Below are positions 56,403 through 64,000 of a stretch of 64,000 nt of DNA, in pieces. The notes beneath the pieces are model-generated. The model did not search any database and was not told where the DNA came from. It was given only the letters and a program-made list of their open reading frames with translations. The stretch comes from Candidatus Scatomonas pullistercoris. GTDB taxonomy: Bacteria > Bacillota > Clostridia > Lachnospirales > Lachnospiraceae. A program made the position numbers and the translations under genes. Location: positions 1 to 64,000 of the forward strand of contig DVOO01000011.1 of assembly GCA_018713515.1 (NCBI GenBank), read 5' to 3'. The first letter of the stretch is position 1. The number at the start of each line of letters is the position of its first letter.

Positions 56403-57233
56403 ATGGGAAAAACTTTCAGACGGCTTCTGAGTGCGGCTGCAGGAACTGCTGCGGCCTGGGCGCTGGCTGTGAAGCCGCGGACCAGCGGCAAGCCGGATAT
56501 GAGCGAGTTTCGGAAATATGATTTTGCGCACAGAGGCTATTTCAATATCAGAAAGAAAATTCCGGAGAATTCCATGAAGGCCTTTGCCGCAGCCGTGGAG
56601 CACGGCTATGGAATTGAACTGGATGTACGCTTGACACGGGACGGCATCCCGGTAGTGATCCATGATTCCAGACTGCTGCGGCTCTGCGGTGCGGACGGCT
56701 GCGTGGAGGATAAGACCCGTGAGGAGCTCCGGGAATACCGGCTGTCCAAAACAGAGGAGGGGATCCCGGATCTGGAGGAAGTTCTGGCGCTGGTGGACGG
56801 GCAGGTTCCCGTGTTGCTGGATATTAAGACGGAGCTGGAGAATTATGGTGTTCTCTGCAGCCGGATCAGTCAGGTACTGGACGGGTATGAAGGAGTTTTT
56901 GCCGTGCAGTCGGCCGATCCCATGACGGTCAGATGGTTCCGCGGCAACCGCCCCGAATATATCCGGGGCCAGGTGATGGAGTACGGTGAACGCTGCGGAT
57001 GCGGCATTGCCTGTACGGTCGGCAGTTTTCTCCGCCACAATCTTCTGACGAATTTTTTAACTACACCGGATTTTGTCACCTGCAATGTGGAGGACAGAAA
57101 GAACCTGAGTCTCCGTCTGTGCCGGTTCCTGTACCGGGTGCAGACCATGGAGTGGGGGATTCATGATCTGGAGGGCTATGAGCTGGTAAAGACAGATGAG
57201 TCCCTGGTGATTTTTGAGGAAATAGAGCCGTAA
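56403..57233 (+). CDS. glycerophosphodiester phosphodiesterase
   Basis: A 276-residue GDPD enzyme with a short hydrophobic N-terminus. The catalytic AHRGYFNIRKKIPENSMKAFAAAVEHGYGIELDVRLTRDGIPVVIHD region (about 43-90; core AHRG..PENS..ELDV..HD) carries both His residues and the metal ligands Glu and Asp. It hydrolyses glycerophosphodiesters from phospholipid turnover to glycerol 3-phosphate. The N-terminal segment (about 8-24) may anchor it to the membrane. Forty-one bases after the VWA gene with GGGAGGTATGCAGT as ribosome site; it ends at a terminator and is probably its own unit or the third gene of that operon. Confidence 0.9.
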   Translation: MGKTFRRLLSAAAGTAAAWALAVKPRTSGKPDMSEFRKYDFAHRGYFNIRKKIPENSMKAFAAAVEHGYGIELDVRLTRDGIPVVIHDSRLLRLCGADGCVEDKTREELREYRLSKTEEGIPDLEEVLALVDGQVPVLLDIKTELENYGVLCSRISQVLDGYEGVFAVQSADPMTVRWFRGNRPEYIRGQVMEYGERCGCGIACTVGSFLRHNLLTNFLTTPDFVTCNVEDRKNLSLRLCRFLYRVQTMEWGIHDLEGYELVKTDESLVIFEEIEP

Positions 57234-57264
57234 GTGCGGAAGAAGATAGAAAATATAAGAAAGC

Positions 57265-57322
57265 CTTCGTGGAGTGAATTGGTTAATTTGCCAAATAAAT
57301 CATTCCACGGAGGACTTTTTTA
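57265..57322 (+). terminator. terminator after the phosphodiesterase gene
   Basis: CCTtCGTGGAgTGA (57265-57278) with TCAtTCCACGgAGG (57301-57314), then ACTTTTTT. Confidence 0.75.
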
Positions 57323-57364
57323 TGCTATAATTATTAAAATGATTAAAAAATGGAGGTGTTGATT

Positions 57365-58402
57365 ATGCTGACAGCAAAACAAAATATGTTGGAGGTAATC
57401 CGGGGAGGAAATCCTGACCGGATTGTAAACCAGTATGAGGCAGTTTATTTAATGTTCCACCCCGCTTCTTTTGCCAGCCCCATGCCCGCCAAGGGTGAGG
57501 AAAATGTGGTAAATGCCTGGGGCGTGACTTTTTCCTTCCCGGAGGGAACACCGGGAACGTTCCCGGTACATACGCCGGACAAGATCGTGGTAAAAGATAT
57601 TGAGAACTGGAGAGATTATGTACACGGACCTTCCCTGAAGTTCTCCCAGGATCAGTGGGATCAGGTAAAGGCTCAGTACGATGCCGTGGACGGAGACAAG
57701 GCATTTAAAGCGGCTTTTGTGGCGCCTGGCCTGTTTGAGCAGACCCACCATCTCTGCGAGATTACAAGAGCGCTGATGTACTATATTACGAATGAGGATG
57801 AAATGCACGATCTGCTGAAGTATCTGACCGAGTGGGAGCTGGAGCTGGCCGAGGGGATCTGCTCCAACCTGCATCCGGACGCGCTGTTCCATCACGATGA
57901 CTGGGGCAGTCTGGACAGCAGCTTCATGAGTCCGACCATGTTTGAAGAGTTCCTGGTGGGACCCTATAAGGAAATCTACGATTATTATCACAAACACGGC
58001 GTAGAGCTGGTGATCCATCACTCTGACAGCTATGGAGCGAATCTGGTTCCGGATATGATTGAGATGGGCATTGATGTGTGGCAGGGCTGCATGATGGAGA
58101 CCAACGATCTTCCGAATCTGGTTAAGAAATACGGCGGAAAGATCAGTTTTATGGGCGGCATCGAGAACCGTGCCGTTGATTATGAGGGATGGACCGATGA
58201 GAACTGTGACGAGGTTGTGCGCCGCGTCTGTGAGGCCTGCGGAAACAAGTATTTTATCCCCTGCATCGCCCAGGGCGGCCCCGGTTCCGTATATCCGGGC
58301 GTTTACAATTCTCTGATAAAATCCATTGATAATCTGAACAAAGAGAAATACGGCATCGAGAATCCGGAAGAGGGCCGTCTGCCTCTCCAGATCCTGTTCT
58401 GA
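57365..58402 (+). CDS. uroporphyrinogen decarboxylase-family protein (MtaA/CmuA-like)
   Basis: A 345-residue TIM-barrel protein of the UroD superfamily: an N-terminal NMLEVIRGGNPDRIVNQY region, FHHDDWGSLDSSFMSP (about 178-193), VIHHSDSYGANLVPDMIEMGIDVWQG (about 217-242) with a His and an Asp often used in zinc-binding methyltransferases of this family, and MGGIENRAVDY. True UroD Arg residues for porphyrin binding are not evident. The closest relatives of this type move methyl groups from corrinoid proteins to CoM or tetrahydrofolate, or have unknown roles; none of the partner genes is beside it. GGAGGTGTTGATT before the ATG at 57365. It ends at a strong terminator. Confidence 0.82.
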   Translation: MLTAKQNMLEVIRGGNPDRIVNQYEAVYLMFHPASFASPMPAKGEENVVNAWGVTFSFPEGTPGTFPVHTPDKIVVKDIENWRDYVHGPSLKFSQDQWDQVKAQYDAVDGDKAFKAAFVAPGLFEQTHHLCEITRALMYYITNEDEMHDLLKYLTEWELELAEGICSNLHPDALFHHDDWGSLDSSFMSPTMFEEFLVGPYKEIYDYYHKHGVELVIHHSDSYGANLVPDMIEMGIDVWQGCMMETNDLPNLVKKYGGKISFMGGIENRAVDYEGWTDENCDEVVRRVCEACGNKYFIPCIAQGGPGSVYPGVYNSLIKSIDNLNKEKYGIENPEEGRLPLQILF

Positions 58403-58414
58403 GATTTCTTCTTC

Positions 58415-58441
58415 GGGAGCCGCCTTCTGCGGCTCCCTTTT
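58415..58441 (+). terminator. terminator after the UroD-like gene
   Basis: GGGAGCCGC (58415-58423) with GCGGCTCCC (58429-58437) and a T run. Confidence 0.8.
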
Positions 58442-58487
58442 AAAAATCCGGAGTCCCTCTGTTTTTTCATGAGGCCTCCGGATTTTT
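58442..58487. terminator. bidirectional terminator, mainly for plsC
   Basis: AAAAATCCGGAG (58442-58453) with CTCCGGATTTTT (58476-58487), a perfect 12-base-pair stem flanked by A and T runs in both directions. Confidence 0.75.
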
Positions 58488-58500
58488 CTGTACACTTGTA

Positions 58501-59241
58501 TTACAGCAGCTTTTCGTTTTTTTCTATCATCGCTTCCATGAGCTTCTGTACGTAGGCACCTGCGTGCTTGCGGAGAGAGGGATCCAGCTGATCTATGTAG
58601 ACGGGTTCCCCGTATTCCAGAATGACATGGACGGGCCGGACTTTTGGAAAATGGCCTTCCCAGATATTGATGGTATTACAGATGGCTGTGGGAATAATGG
58701 GACAGCCGCTCTTCCAAGCCATGCGGAAACTTCCCTCGTGGAAGGGGAGCAGGGGCAGGTCAGAGCTGTTCTTATTCCTGGTTCCCTCGGGAAAGATGAA
58801 CACGGATTTCCCTTCCTTCAGCATGGCGGTTCCCTCCAGGATCATCTTCATTCCCTCCTTCAGATTATTACGGTCGAAAAAGAGGCAGTTGATATACTTT
58901 GCCCAGGTGGAAAAAAGAGGTATATTTCCCAGCTCTTTTTTTGCCACGTAGCCGCAGATGCGGGGACAGCGGACATAGGTAATCAGGATGTCATAGATAC
59001 TTCTGTGATTGCCGGCGTAGAAGACGGCCGTATCTGTGGGGACCCGTTCGGCGCCTATCACGGTCACTTTTACGCCGGCGGCGGCCAGAAGCACCCGGAA
59101 GATCCAGCGGATCATGGCCCGGGCAGCCCGATCCCGAAGGCCGGGACGGTATTTGCCGATCAGCCATAAGATCAGCAGTACAGGAAGTGTCAGGATCAGA
59201 TATATGGCCGCAATCAGCAGCGACAGAACGAATCGGATCAT
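58501..59241 (-). CDS. plsC: 1-acyl-sn-glycerol-3-phosphate acyltransferase
   Basis: A 246-residue membrane-associated acyltransferase with an N-terminal hydrophobic helix (about 5-27), the catalytic NHRSIYDI motif (HX4D, about 78-85), the FPEGTRN motif (about 150-156) and the VIPTAICNT end pattern. It acylates lysophosphatidic acid to phosphatidic acid for phospholipid synthesis. It is transcribed leftward alone. A neighbouring GDPD gene suggests phospholipid turnover, but the genes face different directions. Confidence 0.92.
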   Translation of the reverse strand: MIRFVLSLLIAAIYLILTLPVLLILWLIGKYRPGLRDRAARAMIRWIFRVLLAAAGVKVTVIGAERVPTDTAVFYAGNHRSIYDILITYVRCPRICGYVAKKELGNIPLFSTWAKYINCLFFDRNNLKEGMKMILEGTAMLKEGKSVFIFPEGTRNKNSSDLPLLPFHEGSFRMAWKSGCPIIPTAICNTINIWEGHFPKVRPVHVILEYGEPVYIDQLDPSLRKHAGAYVQKLMEAMIEKNEKLL

Positions 59242-59442
59242 CAGTTATTCTCCTTTATTACGCCGCGGGGAGCCGCGCTCCCGCAGATTTTAAGTTTACC
59301 AACCCATTATACGGAAAATGTCATCAAGTTTCAACAAAAAATGTCAGGAAGAGAGTGTTTCCGTAGTTAATTTTATGTAAAGAGTTCTTATTTTATGGGC
59401 GCGCACATAAAATACTATAAACATAAAAGAGGAAACTATCTT

Positions 59443-59847
59443 ATGGGAAAAGTCTGGATCTGCATCCTTGCCGCTCTCGCGCTTTCCGTGGCCGGATGCG
59501 GGATCACCCGCACAGAGGGAGGAGAGAGAGAAGCGGCGGAATATACTGTGCTGGGCGCGGATGCGGTGCCTCCGGAAGTAGAGAAGGTAATCACCCAGCA
59601 GCAGGGACGGGAGTTCCGGATGACCTACAAGAGCGGCGGATATTTGTATCTTCTGCGGGGATATGGGCCGCAGGAGAGCGGCGGTTTCAGCGTGCAGGTG
59701 GAAGAGGTGAGCGTTTCGGATACAGCTCTTTACTTCCGGACACGGCTTTTGGGACCCGCGGAAGAAGAACAGAAGAAGGGAGAAAGTTCGGAACCCTGGC
59801 TGGTGGTAAAAACAGAGGATCCGGGTGTCCCGGTGATTTTTGAGTGA
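59443..59847 (+). CDS. small lipoprotein with PrcB-type domain
   Basis: A 134-residue protein with a lipoprotein signal (MGKVWICILAALALSVAGC, lipobox SVAGC) and a compact domain (TYKSGGYLYLLRGYGPQESGGFSVQVEEVSVSDTALYFRTRLLGP, about 57-105) resembling the PrcB_C domain of protease-complex subunits. It would be anchored on the outside of the membrane. Ribosome site AGAGGAAACTATCTT. It is followed after 73 bases by the SPOCS-LysM gene, so the two may serve the cell envelope or spore. Role unknown. Confidence 0.65.
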   Translation: MGKVWICILAALALSVAGCGITRTEGGEREAAEYTVLGADAVPPEVEKVITQQQGREFRMTYKSGGYLYLLRGYGPQESGGFSVQVEEVSVSDTALYFRTRLLGPAEEEQKKGESSEPWLVVKTEDPGVPVIFE

Positions 59848-59920
59848 GAAAGACCGGCCGTAAAGGGCGGAGCAGAGCGGAAGCAGCAGATTGCGATCAT
59901 GTAAAACGGGAGGAACAGTC

Positions 59921-61480
59921 ATGGAGTTGGTAAAAAATCATCTGCATCAGTTATACGTAAAATCGGAGGCCGTAAGCCAGGTGACTTTTGACGAGGATTA
60001 TAATGTGCCGGATACGAAGCCGGATGTGGGCCGGATGATCCAGAAAAAAGGAGAGGTGGAGATTTCCGAAGTACAGGCCGGGGAAGGAAGGGCACGGATT
60101 TTCGGAAGTCTTCGCTTTTCAATGCTGTACGTATCGGATGGAGAGGAAAAAAGAGTCTACTGTCTGGAGGGTTCTCTGCCGGTGGATGAAAATCTGAATC
60201 TGGACGGGATTTCAGGAGGCGACAAAATCTGTCTGAAATGGGAGATTGAAGATATCAGCCTGCATCTTATTCATCCGAGGAAGCTGAATGTGAAGGCGCT
60301 TGTAACCTTCTCCGCATCCGTAGAAGAACTGCAGGATCTGGAACTGCCTCTGGAACTGAAGGATGGAGAGGAGGCAGCGGTCAGGAAAAAGGAAATCCGC
60401 CTGCTGGAGCTGGGAATACATAAAAAGGATACGCTCCGGGTCAGAAAGGAAATGGCAGTGGCCTCCAATAAGCCCAATATTCATGAAATTCTGTGGAAAG
60501 ATATGGAATTCCGGGGGCTGGACATCCGCGCGGATGAGGAACGGGTTATTATAAAGGGAGAACTCTTCATTTTTGTTCTGTATGCCGGCGTGGATGAGGA
60601 AAACCCGCTCCAGTGGCTGGAGCAGGCCATTCCCTTCACCGGGGAGGCGGAATGTTCCGGATGCACCCCGGATATGATCCCCAATATTGAGGTGAGTATG
60701 GTGCAGAGCAGCATGGAAATCGCGCCGGATGCCGATGGAGAAGAAAGAATTCTGCAGATGGATGCGGTGCTAGAGCTGGATCTGAAACTGTACCGGGAAG
60801 AAACGGTCTCTCTTCTGCAGGATGTATATACGCCGAAAAAAAAGACTGTCCCCGTCACGAGTCCCCGGAAGCTGGAGAGCCTGCTGGTGCGCAACTGCTC
60901 CAAATGCCGGATTTCCGACAGGCTGAAGCTGCAGGAGAGTCAGAATAAAATTCTGCAGATCTGTCACAGTGAAGGCAAAATCAAGGTAGATGAGACCAGG
61001 ACGGTGGAAAACGGGATCCTGGCCGAGGGCGTGCTGGAGCTCCGGATTCTGTATATTGTCAGTGATGACGAGATGCCCTTTTATGCCATGGAAGCGGCTG
61101 TTCCCTTTTCCCAGGTGGTGGAGGCGGAGGGCATCTCGGAAAACTGCCGGTATCACCTCCGAACCGATCTGGAACAGCTGTCCACTACCATGATTGACAG
61201 CAATGAGATTGAAGTGAAGGCAGTCATGAATCTGAACGCGGTGGTATTAAATGTCCGCAAAGAGGAGATCATAGAAGAGATCCGGGAGGAGGAGCTGGAT
61301 CCGGAGGAACTGCAGAATATGCCCGGAATCGTCTGCTACCTGGTGCAGCCCGGGGATACGCTGTGGGATATCGCAAAACAGTTCTATACAACGCCCGAAG
61401 AAATACAGAAACTGAACCAGCTCAAATCAGAAGAGATAAAACCTCTGGATTCGCTGCTTTTAATAAAGAAAGTGGAGTGA
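59921..61480 (+). CDS. DUF3794 (SPOCS) and LysM domain protein
   Basis: A 519-residue protein without signal peptide. It has repeated DUF3794/SPOCS segments (about 30-125, 180-290 and 335-440, with EDISLHLIHPRKLNVKALVTFSA-type strands and the VPDTKPDVGRMI motif near 33), followed by a C-terminal LysM domain (YLVQPGDTLWDIAKQFYTTPEEIQKLNQL, about 466-495). DUF3794 proteins with LysM are typical of spore coat/cortex-associated proteins in clostridia. Ribosome site CGGGAGGAACAGTC. With the gerA gene at the right edge it supports a spore-forming host. Confidence 0.9.
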   Translation: MELVKNHLHQLYVKSEAVSQVTFDEDYNVPDTKPDVGRMIQKKGEVEISEVQAGEGRARIFGSLRFSMLYVSDGEEKRVYCLEGSLPVDENLNLDGISGGDKICLKWEIEDISLHLIHPRKLNVKALVTFSASVEELQDLELPLELKDGEEAAVRKKEIRLLELGIHKKDTLRVRKEMAVASNKPNIHEILWKDMEFRGLDIRADEERVIIKGELFIFVLYAGVDEENPLQWLEQAIPFTGEAECSGCTPDMIPNIEVSMVQSSMEIAPDADGEERILQMDAVLELDLKLYREETVSLLQDVYTPKKKTVPVTSPRKLESLLVRNCSKCRISDRLKLQESQNKILQICHSEGKIKVDETRTVENGILAEGVLELRILYIVSDDEMPFYAMEAAVPFSQVVEAEGISENCRYHLRTDLEQLSTTMIDSNEIEVKAVMNLNAVVLNVRKEEIIEEIREEELDPEELQNMPGIVCYLVQPGDTLWDIAKQFYTTPEEIQKLNQLKSEEIKPLDSLLLIKKVE

Positions 61481-61484
61481 GATC

Positions 61485-61513
61485 TTGACAAAGTAAATAA
61501 CTGCGGATAGTAT
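61485..61513 (+). promoter_or_regulatory. promoter of ispE
   Basis: TTGACA (61485-61490), 17-base spacer, TAGTAT (61508-61513), 78 bases before the start codon. Confidence 0.65.
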
Positions 61514-61590
61514 AAATGTATACAAAGAACAAATTAGTTGCGTTTAACTAAAACGCAGGTTTTACGGAAGCACAGAGGCGGAGCAGCAGG

Positions 61591-62472
61591 ATGAAATTAA
61601 AGGCGATGGGGAAAATCAATCTGGCCCTGGATGTGGTCAGGAAAAGAGAAGACGGATACCATGAAGTGCGCATGATCATGCAGACCGTGCAGATCTATGA
61701 TCTGCTGGAGATCTATGAGAGGCGGGAAGCTGGAATCCGCATGACCACAAATCTGCGGTACCTGCCGGTCAATGAGAACAATCTGGTCTACAGGGCGGCG
61801 CAGCTTCTGATGGATGAGTTTCATGTTGACGCGGGCCTGGAGATCCGCCTGCAGAAAACAATCCCTGTGGCGGCCGGAATGGCCGGGGGAAGCTCGGACG
61901 CCGCTGCTGCTCTGGTGGGGGTAAACCGCCTGTTCCGGCTGGGGCTGACACGCAAAGAGCTGATGGAGAGGGCGGTACGTCTGGGAGCCGATGTGCCCTA
62001 CTGCGTTATGCGGGGGACTGCGCTCTCAGAGGGAATCGGTGAAATTCTGACGCCGCTTCCGCCCATGCCGGACTGCTATATTCTGGTGGGAAAACCGCCG
62101 GTGAGCGTTTCCACCCGGTTTGTTTACGGAAAACTGAACGCCGCCGGACTGGAGCGCCATCCGGATGTGGACGGAATGGTGGAAGCCCTGCAGAAGGAAT
62201 CTCTTCCGGGAATAACTTCCCGCATGGAGAATGTGCTGGAAACGGTGACGGTGCCGGCGTATCCGGTGATCCGGGAGATTAAGCGGCACATGAAAGAAAA
62301 CGGAGCGGAAAACGCGCTGATGAGCGGGAGCGGCCCCACTGTATTCGGAATTTTTACGGACAGGGAGACGGCACGCGCAGCATGTCGGAAACTGAAGACA
62401 AGCGGCCTGGCGCGCCAGGTGTTTCTGACCAGGCCTTTTGGAAACGGAGGTTACAGAAATGGCAAAAGATGA
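61591..62472 (+). CDS. ispE: 4-diphosphocytidyl-2-C-methyl-D-erythritol kinase
   Basis: A 293-residue GHMP kinase of the non-mevalonate isoprenoid pathway. GKINLALDVVRKREDGYHEV (about 7-26), the ATP-binding PVAAGMAGGSSDAAA loop (about 91-105), LGADVPYCVMRGTALSEG (about 131-148) and the C-terminal MSGSGPTVFG (about 244-253) are all present. It phosphorylates CDP-methylerythritol at the 2-hydroxyl. The GntR gene starts 14 bases before its stop, so they are co-transcribed. Confidence 0.94.
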   Translation: MKLKAMGKINLALDVVRKREDGYHEVRMIMQTVQIYDLLEIYERREAGIRMTTNLRYLPVNENNLVYRAAQLLMDEFHVDAGLEIRLQKTIPVAAGMAGGSSDAAAALVGVNRLFRLGLTRKELMERAVRLGADVPYCVMRGTALSEGIGEILTPLPPMPDCYILVGKPPVSVSTRFVYGKLNAAGLERHPDVDGMVEALQKESLPGITSRMENVLETVTVPAYPVIREIKRHMKENGAENALMSGSGPTVFGIFTDRETARAACRKLKTSGLARQVFLTRPFGNGGYRNGKR

Positions 62473-63154
62473 CTTGGCCAGTATTATGAAGGAATATCCA
62501 TATATGCCCCTGCGGGATGTGGTTTTCCACACACTGCGGCGGGCCATCATGCAGGGAGATCTGAAGCCCGGCGAGCGGCTGATGGAAATTAAGCTGGCCA
62601 ACAGGCTGGGAGTGAGCCGCACGCCGATCCGGGAGGCCATCCGGATGCTGGAGCTGGAGGGCCTGGTGACCATGGTTCCCAGAAAGGGGGCCCAGGTGGC
62701 GGAGATTACGGAGAAGGATCTGAAGGATGTTCTGGAAGTGCGGATCGGGCTGGAGGAGCTGGCTGTGAAGTTTGTCTGTCAGCGGATCAACGATGAGCAG
62801 CTGGAGGAGCTGCGCCGGGCCGCCGGAAGTTTTGAGGACGCGGTGAGAAGCGAGGATCTCACGCGGCTGGCGGAGGCGGATGTGGATTTCCACGATCTCA
62901 TCTACAAGGCCACGGGCAATGAGAGACTGGTGCAGCTTCTCAACAATATCCGGGAACAGATGTACCGCTACCGGGTGGAATATCTGAAGGATGAGGAGAT
63001 CCGCAGCTCTCTGATTCAGGAGCATAATCAGCTGTGGCAGGCGCTGAAGGACAGGGACGAGAAAAAAGCAGCCAGGATCACCCAGGAGCATATCGAGCGG
63101 CAGCAGGAATACATCCTGGACAATATTATGGGTTCCGAGAAAAAAAGTGAATAA
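62459..63154 (+). CDS. GntR-family (FadR subfamily) transcription regulator
   Basis: A 231-residue regulator. Residues about 15-80 are a GntR winged helix (MPLRDVVFHTLRRAIMQGDLKPGERL, LANRLGVSRTPIREAIRMLELEGLVTMVPRKGA), followed by an FCD-type helical ligand domain (DVLEVRIGLEELAVKF, ADVDFHDLIYKATGNERL, EHNQLWQALKDRD) whose Asp and His residues can bind metal. Ligand unknown. It overlaps ispE by 14 bases, an order often seen in Clostridia, and ends at a terminator. Confidence 0.9.
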   Translation: MAKDDLASIMKEYPYMPLRDVVFHTLRRAIMQGDLKPGERLMEIKLANRLGVSRTPIREAIRMLELEGLVTMVPRKGAQVAEITEKDLKDVLEVRIGLEELAVKFVCQRINDEQLEELRRAAGSFEDAVRSEDLTRLAEADVDFHDLIYKATGNERLVQLLNNIREQMYRYRVEYLKDEEIRSSLIQEHNQLWQALKDRDEKKAARITQEHIERQQEYILDNIMGSEKKSE

Positions 63155-63176
63155 GAACGGAAAAAATGAACAAGCT

Positions 63177-63206
63177 AAAAGAGACGTCTCCGGATGTCTC
63201 TTTTTT
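63177..63206 (+). terminator. terminator after the GntR gene
   Basis: AAAAGAGAC (63177-63185) with GTCTCTTTT (63196-63204), continuing into a T run. Confidence 0.8.
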
Positions 63207-63247
63207 GTATGTACTTATTTTTGGAGAAAGGCAGTGAGTGCGCATAT

Positions 63248-64000
63248 ATGAAAGTTTCGGAAAGACTTCAGGAAAATGAACAGTATCTCCGGGAAAGATG
63301 CAGAAACTGCGATGATATTATTTTCCGTTCCATGAAGCTGGGAAACGAAGGCCGGATCGGCTGTTTTCTGGTTTATATTGAGGTGGCGGCCGGAAATGAG
63401 CTGATGGAGACTTCACTGATCGGACGTTTTCTGGACCGGCTGTATGATATGCCGGACGGGGATATCCGGGAATTTGTAGCGGAGAACGGGGCGGGACTTT
63501 CGGGCACCGGCACCTTTATGACGCTGGAGGAGGCGGAGGCCTCCCTGCTGTCCGGAAATGCCGTGTTTTTTCTGGATGGCTATGACCGGGCCGTCAAGAT
63601 AGCCAGTAAAGGCTATCCCGGTATGGGCGTTCTGAAGGCAGAATCAGAAAAAACCCTCAGAGGATCCAAGGAAGGATTTTCCGAATCTGTAAAAGTGAAT
63701 ACAGCCCTGATCCGCAAACGGGTCCGGAGCACCGGTCTGAAGGTGGAGGAAATTACGCTGGGAGTCCGTTCTGAGACGGTGGCGGCTCTGGTCTATATGG
63801 AAGAGCTGATTTATCCGGAGCTGCTCCGGGATATTAAGAGACGCCTGGAAGCCTGGGAGATTGACGGGGTGCTGGATACGGGAATGCTGGAGCAGCTGGC
63901 CGAGGAGCACTGGCTGTCCCCTTTTCCGCAGTTTGAGAGCACAGAGCGCCCGGACCGGGCCGCCATGGAAGCGCTCAACGGACGGATTATCCTGCTGTGC
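63248..64000 (+). CDS. GerA-family spore germination protein, N-terminal part
   Basis: The frame opens with ATG 63248 and continues past the window end, 251 codons here. It encodes the soluble N-terminal domain of a GerAA/SpoVAF-type germinant receptor A subunit: SLLSGNAVFFLDGYDRAVKI (about 96-115), GSKEGFSESVKVNTALIRKRVRSTGLKVEEI (about 138-168), SPFPQFESTERPD (about 221-233) are the classic motifs. The receptor sits in the inner spore membrane and triggers germination. The transmembrane half and the B and C subunits lie beyond the window. Confidence 0.88.
   Translation, partial: MKVSERLQENEQYLRERCRNCDDIIFRSMKLGNEGRIGCFLVYIEVAAGNELMETSLIGRFLDRLYDMPDGDIREFVAENGAGLSGTGTFMTLEEAEASLLSGNAVFFLDGYDRAVKIASKGYPGMGVLKAESEKTLRGSKEGFSESVKVNTALIRKRVRSTGLKVEEITLGVRSETVAALVYMEELIYPELLRDIKRRLEAWEIDGVLDTGMLEQLAEEHWLSPFPQFESTERPDRAAMEALNGRIILLC

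Overview
The window looks like the chromosome of a spore-forming, strictly anaerobic Firmicute, most plausibly a gut Lachnospiraceae. The evidence is gene content: a GerA germinant receptor and a SPOCS/LysM coat-type protein, T-box control of aspS, the radical-SAM/TIGR03915 DNA-repair pair, a CoA-disulfide-reductase/sulfite-reductase fusion, an Rbs-type sugar ABC transporter and a clostridial-type microcompartment. No prophage, CRISPR array, rRNA or intact insertion sequence was seen.

Layout. (1) 1-4.5 kb: an operon of FtsX-type permeases with an embedded cytoplasmic subtilisin-like protease; part of it is visibly AT-richer than its surroundings. (2) 4.5-17 kb: housekeeping genes. These are a T-box (apparent Asn specifier) controlling aspS, an SdpI-like protein, a YkgJ cluster protein, the DNA-repair rSAM pair, a flavin-reductase-like protein, an RlmI-like methyltransferase, an aspartate aminotransferase, ddl-murF and a DtxR-SDR pair. 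A candidate orphan small RNA lies at about 17.06-17.17 kb. (3) 17.2-38 kb: a large accessory carbohydrate region. A leftward set (split transketolase, four-helix membrane protein, DhaK, DhaL) diverges from an RbsD/FucU mutarotase and a sugar ABC transporter. These are followed by mtnK-mtnA, a divergent DeoR repressor, and a microcompartment operon: RuBisCO-like protein, class II aldolase with an encapsulation-type tail, PduL, acylating aldehyde dehydrogenase, PduS, one BMC-H, one BMC-T and three BMC-P shell proteins, and an unrecognised 170-residue protein.

How region 3 may work (inference): the ABC transporter imports a 5-substituted ribose (5-deoxyribose or 5-methylthioribose). MtnK and MtnA convert it to the 1-phospho-ketose, and the aldolase splits it into DHAP and an aldehyde inside the shell. 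The aldehyde is oxidised to an acyl-CoA and then an acyl phosphate by the aldehyde dehydrogenase and PduL, with PduS and the BMC-T shell protein handling electrons. The RuBisCO-like protein has no obvious place in this scheme and is the most intriguing component. I know of no experimentally characterised compartment with this composition.

(4) 38-47 kb: a DUF134/NifX fusion, a LysR regulator divergent from an 860-residue multidomain oxidoreductase, a transposase relic, a PP2C-FHA pair, and BlaI and TetR regulators. (5) 47-64 kb: lonA, apparently sharing a TetR operator; an XRE-like large regulator; a wrecked sucrose locus (frameshifted and internally deleted scrB plus a LacI/EIIA deletion chimera); tRNA-Arg(ACG); a MoxR/VWA pair; GDPD; a UroD-like protein; plsC; a PrcB-domain lipoprotein; a SPOCS-LysM protein; ispE; a GntR regulator; and the start of a gerA gene cut by the window end.
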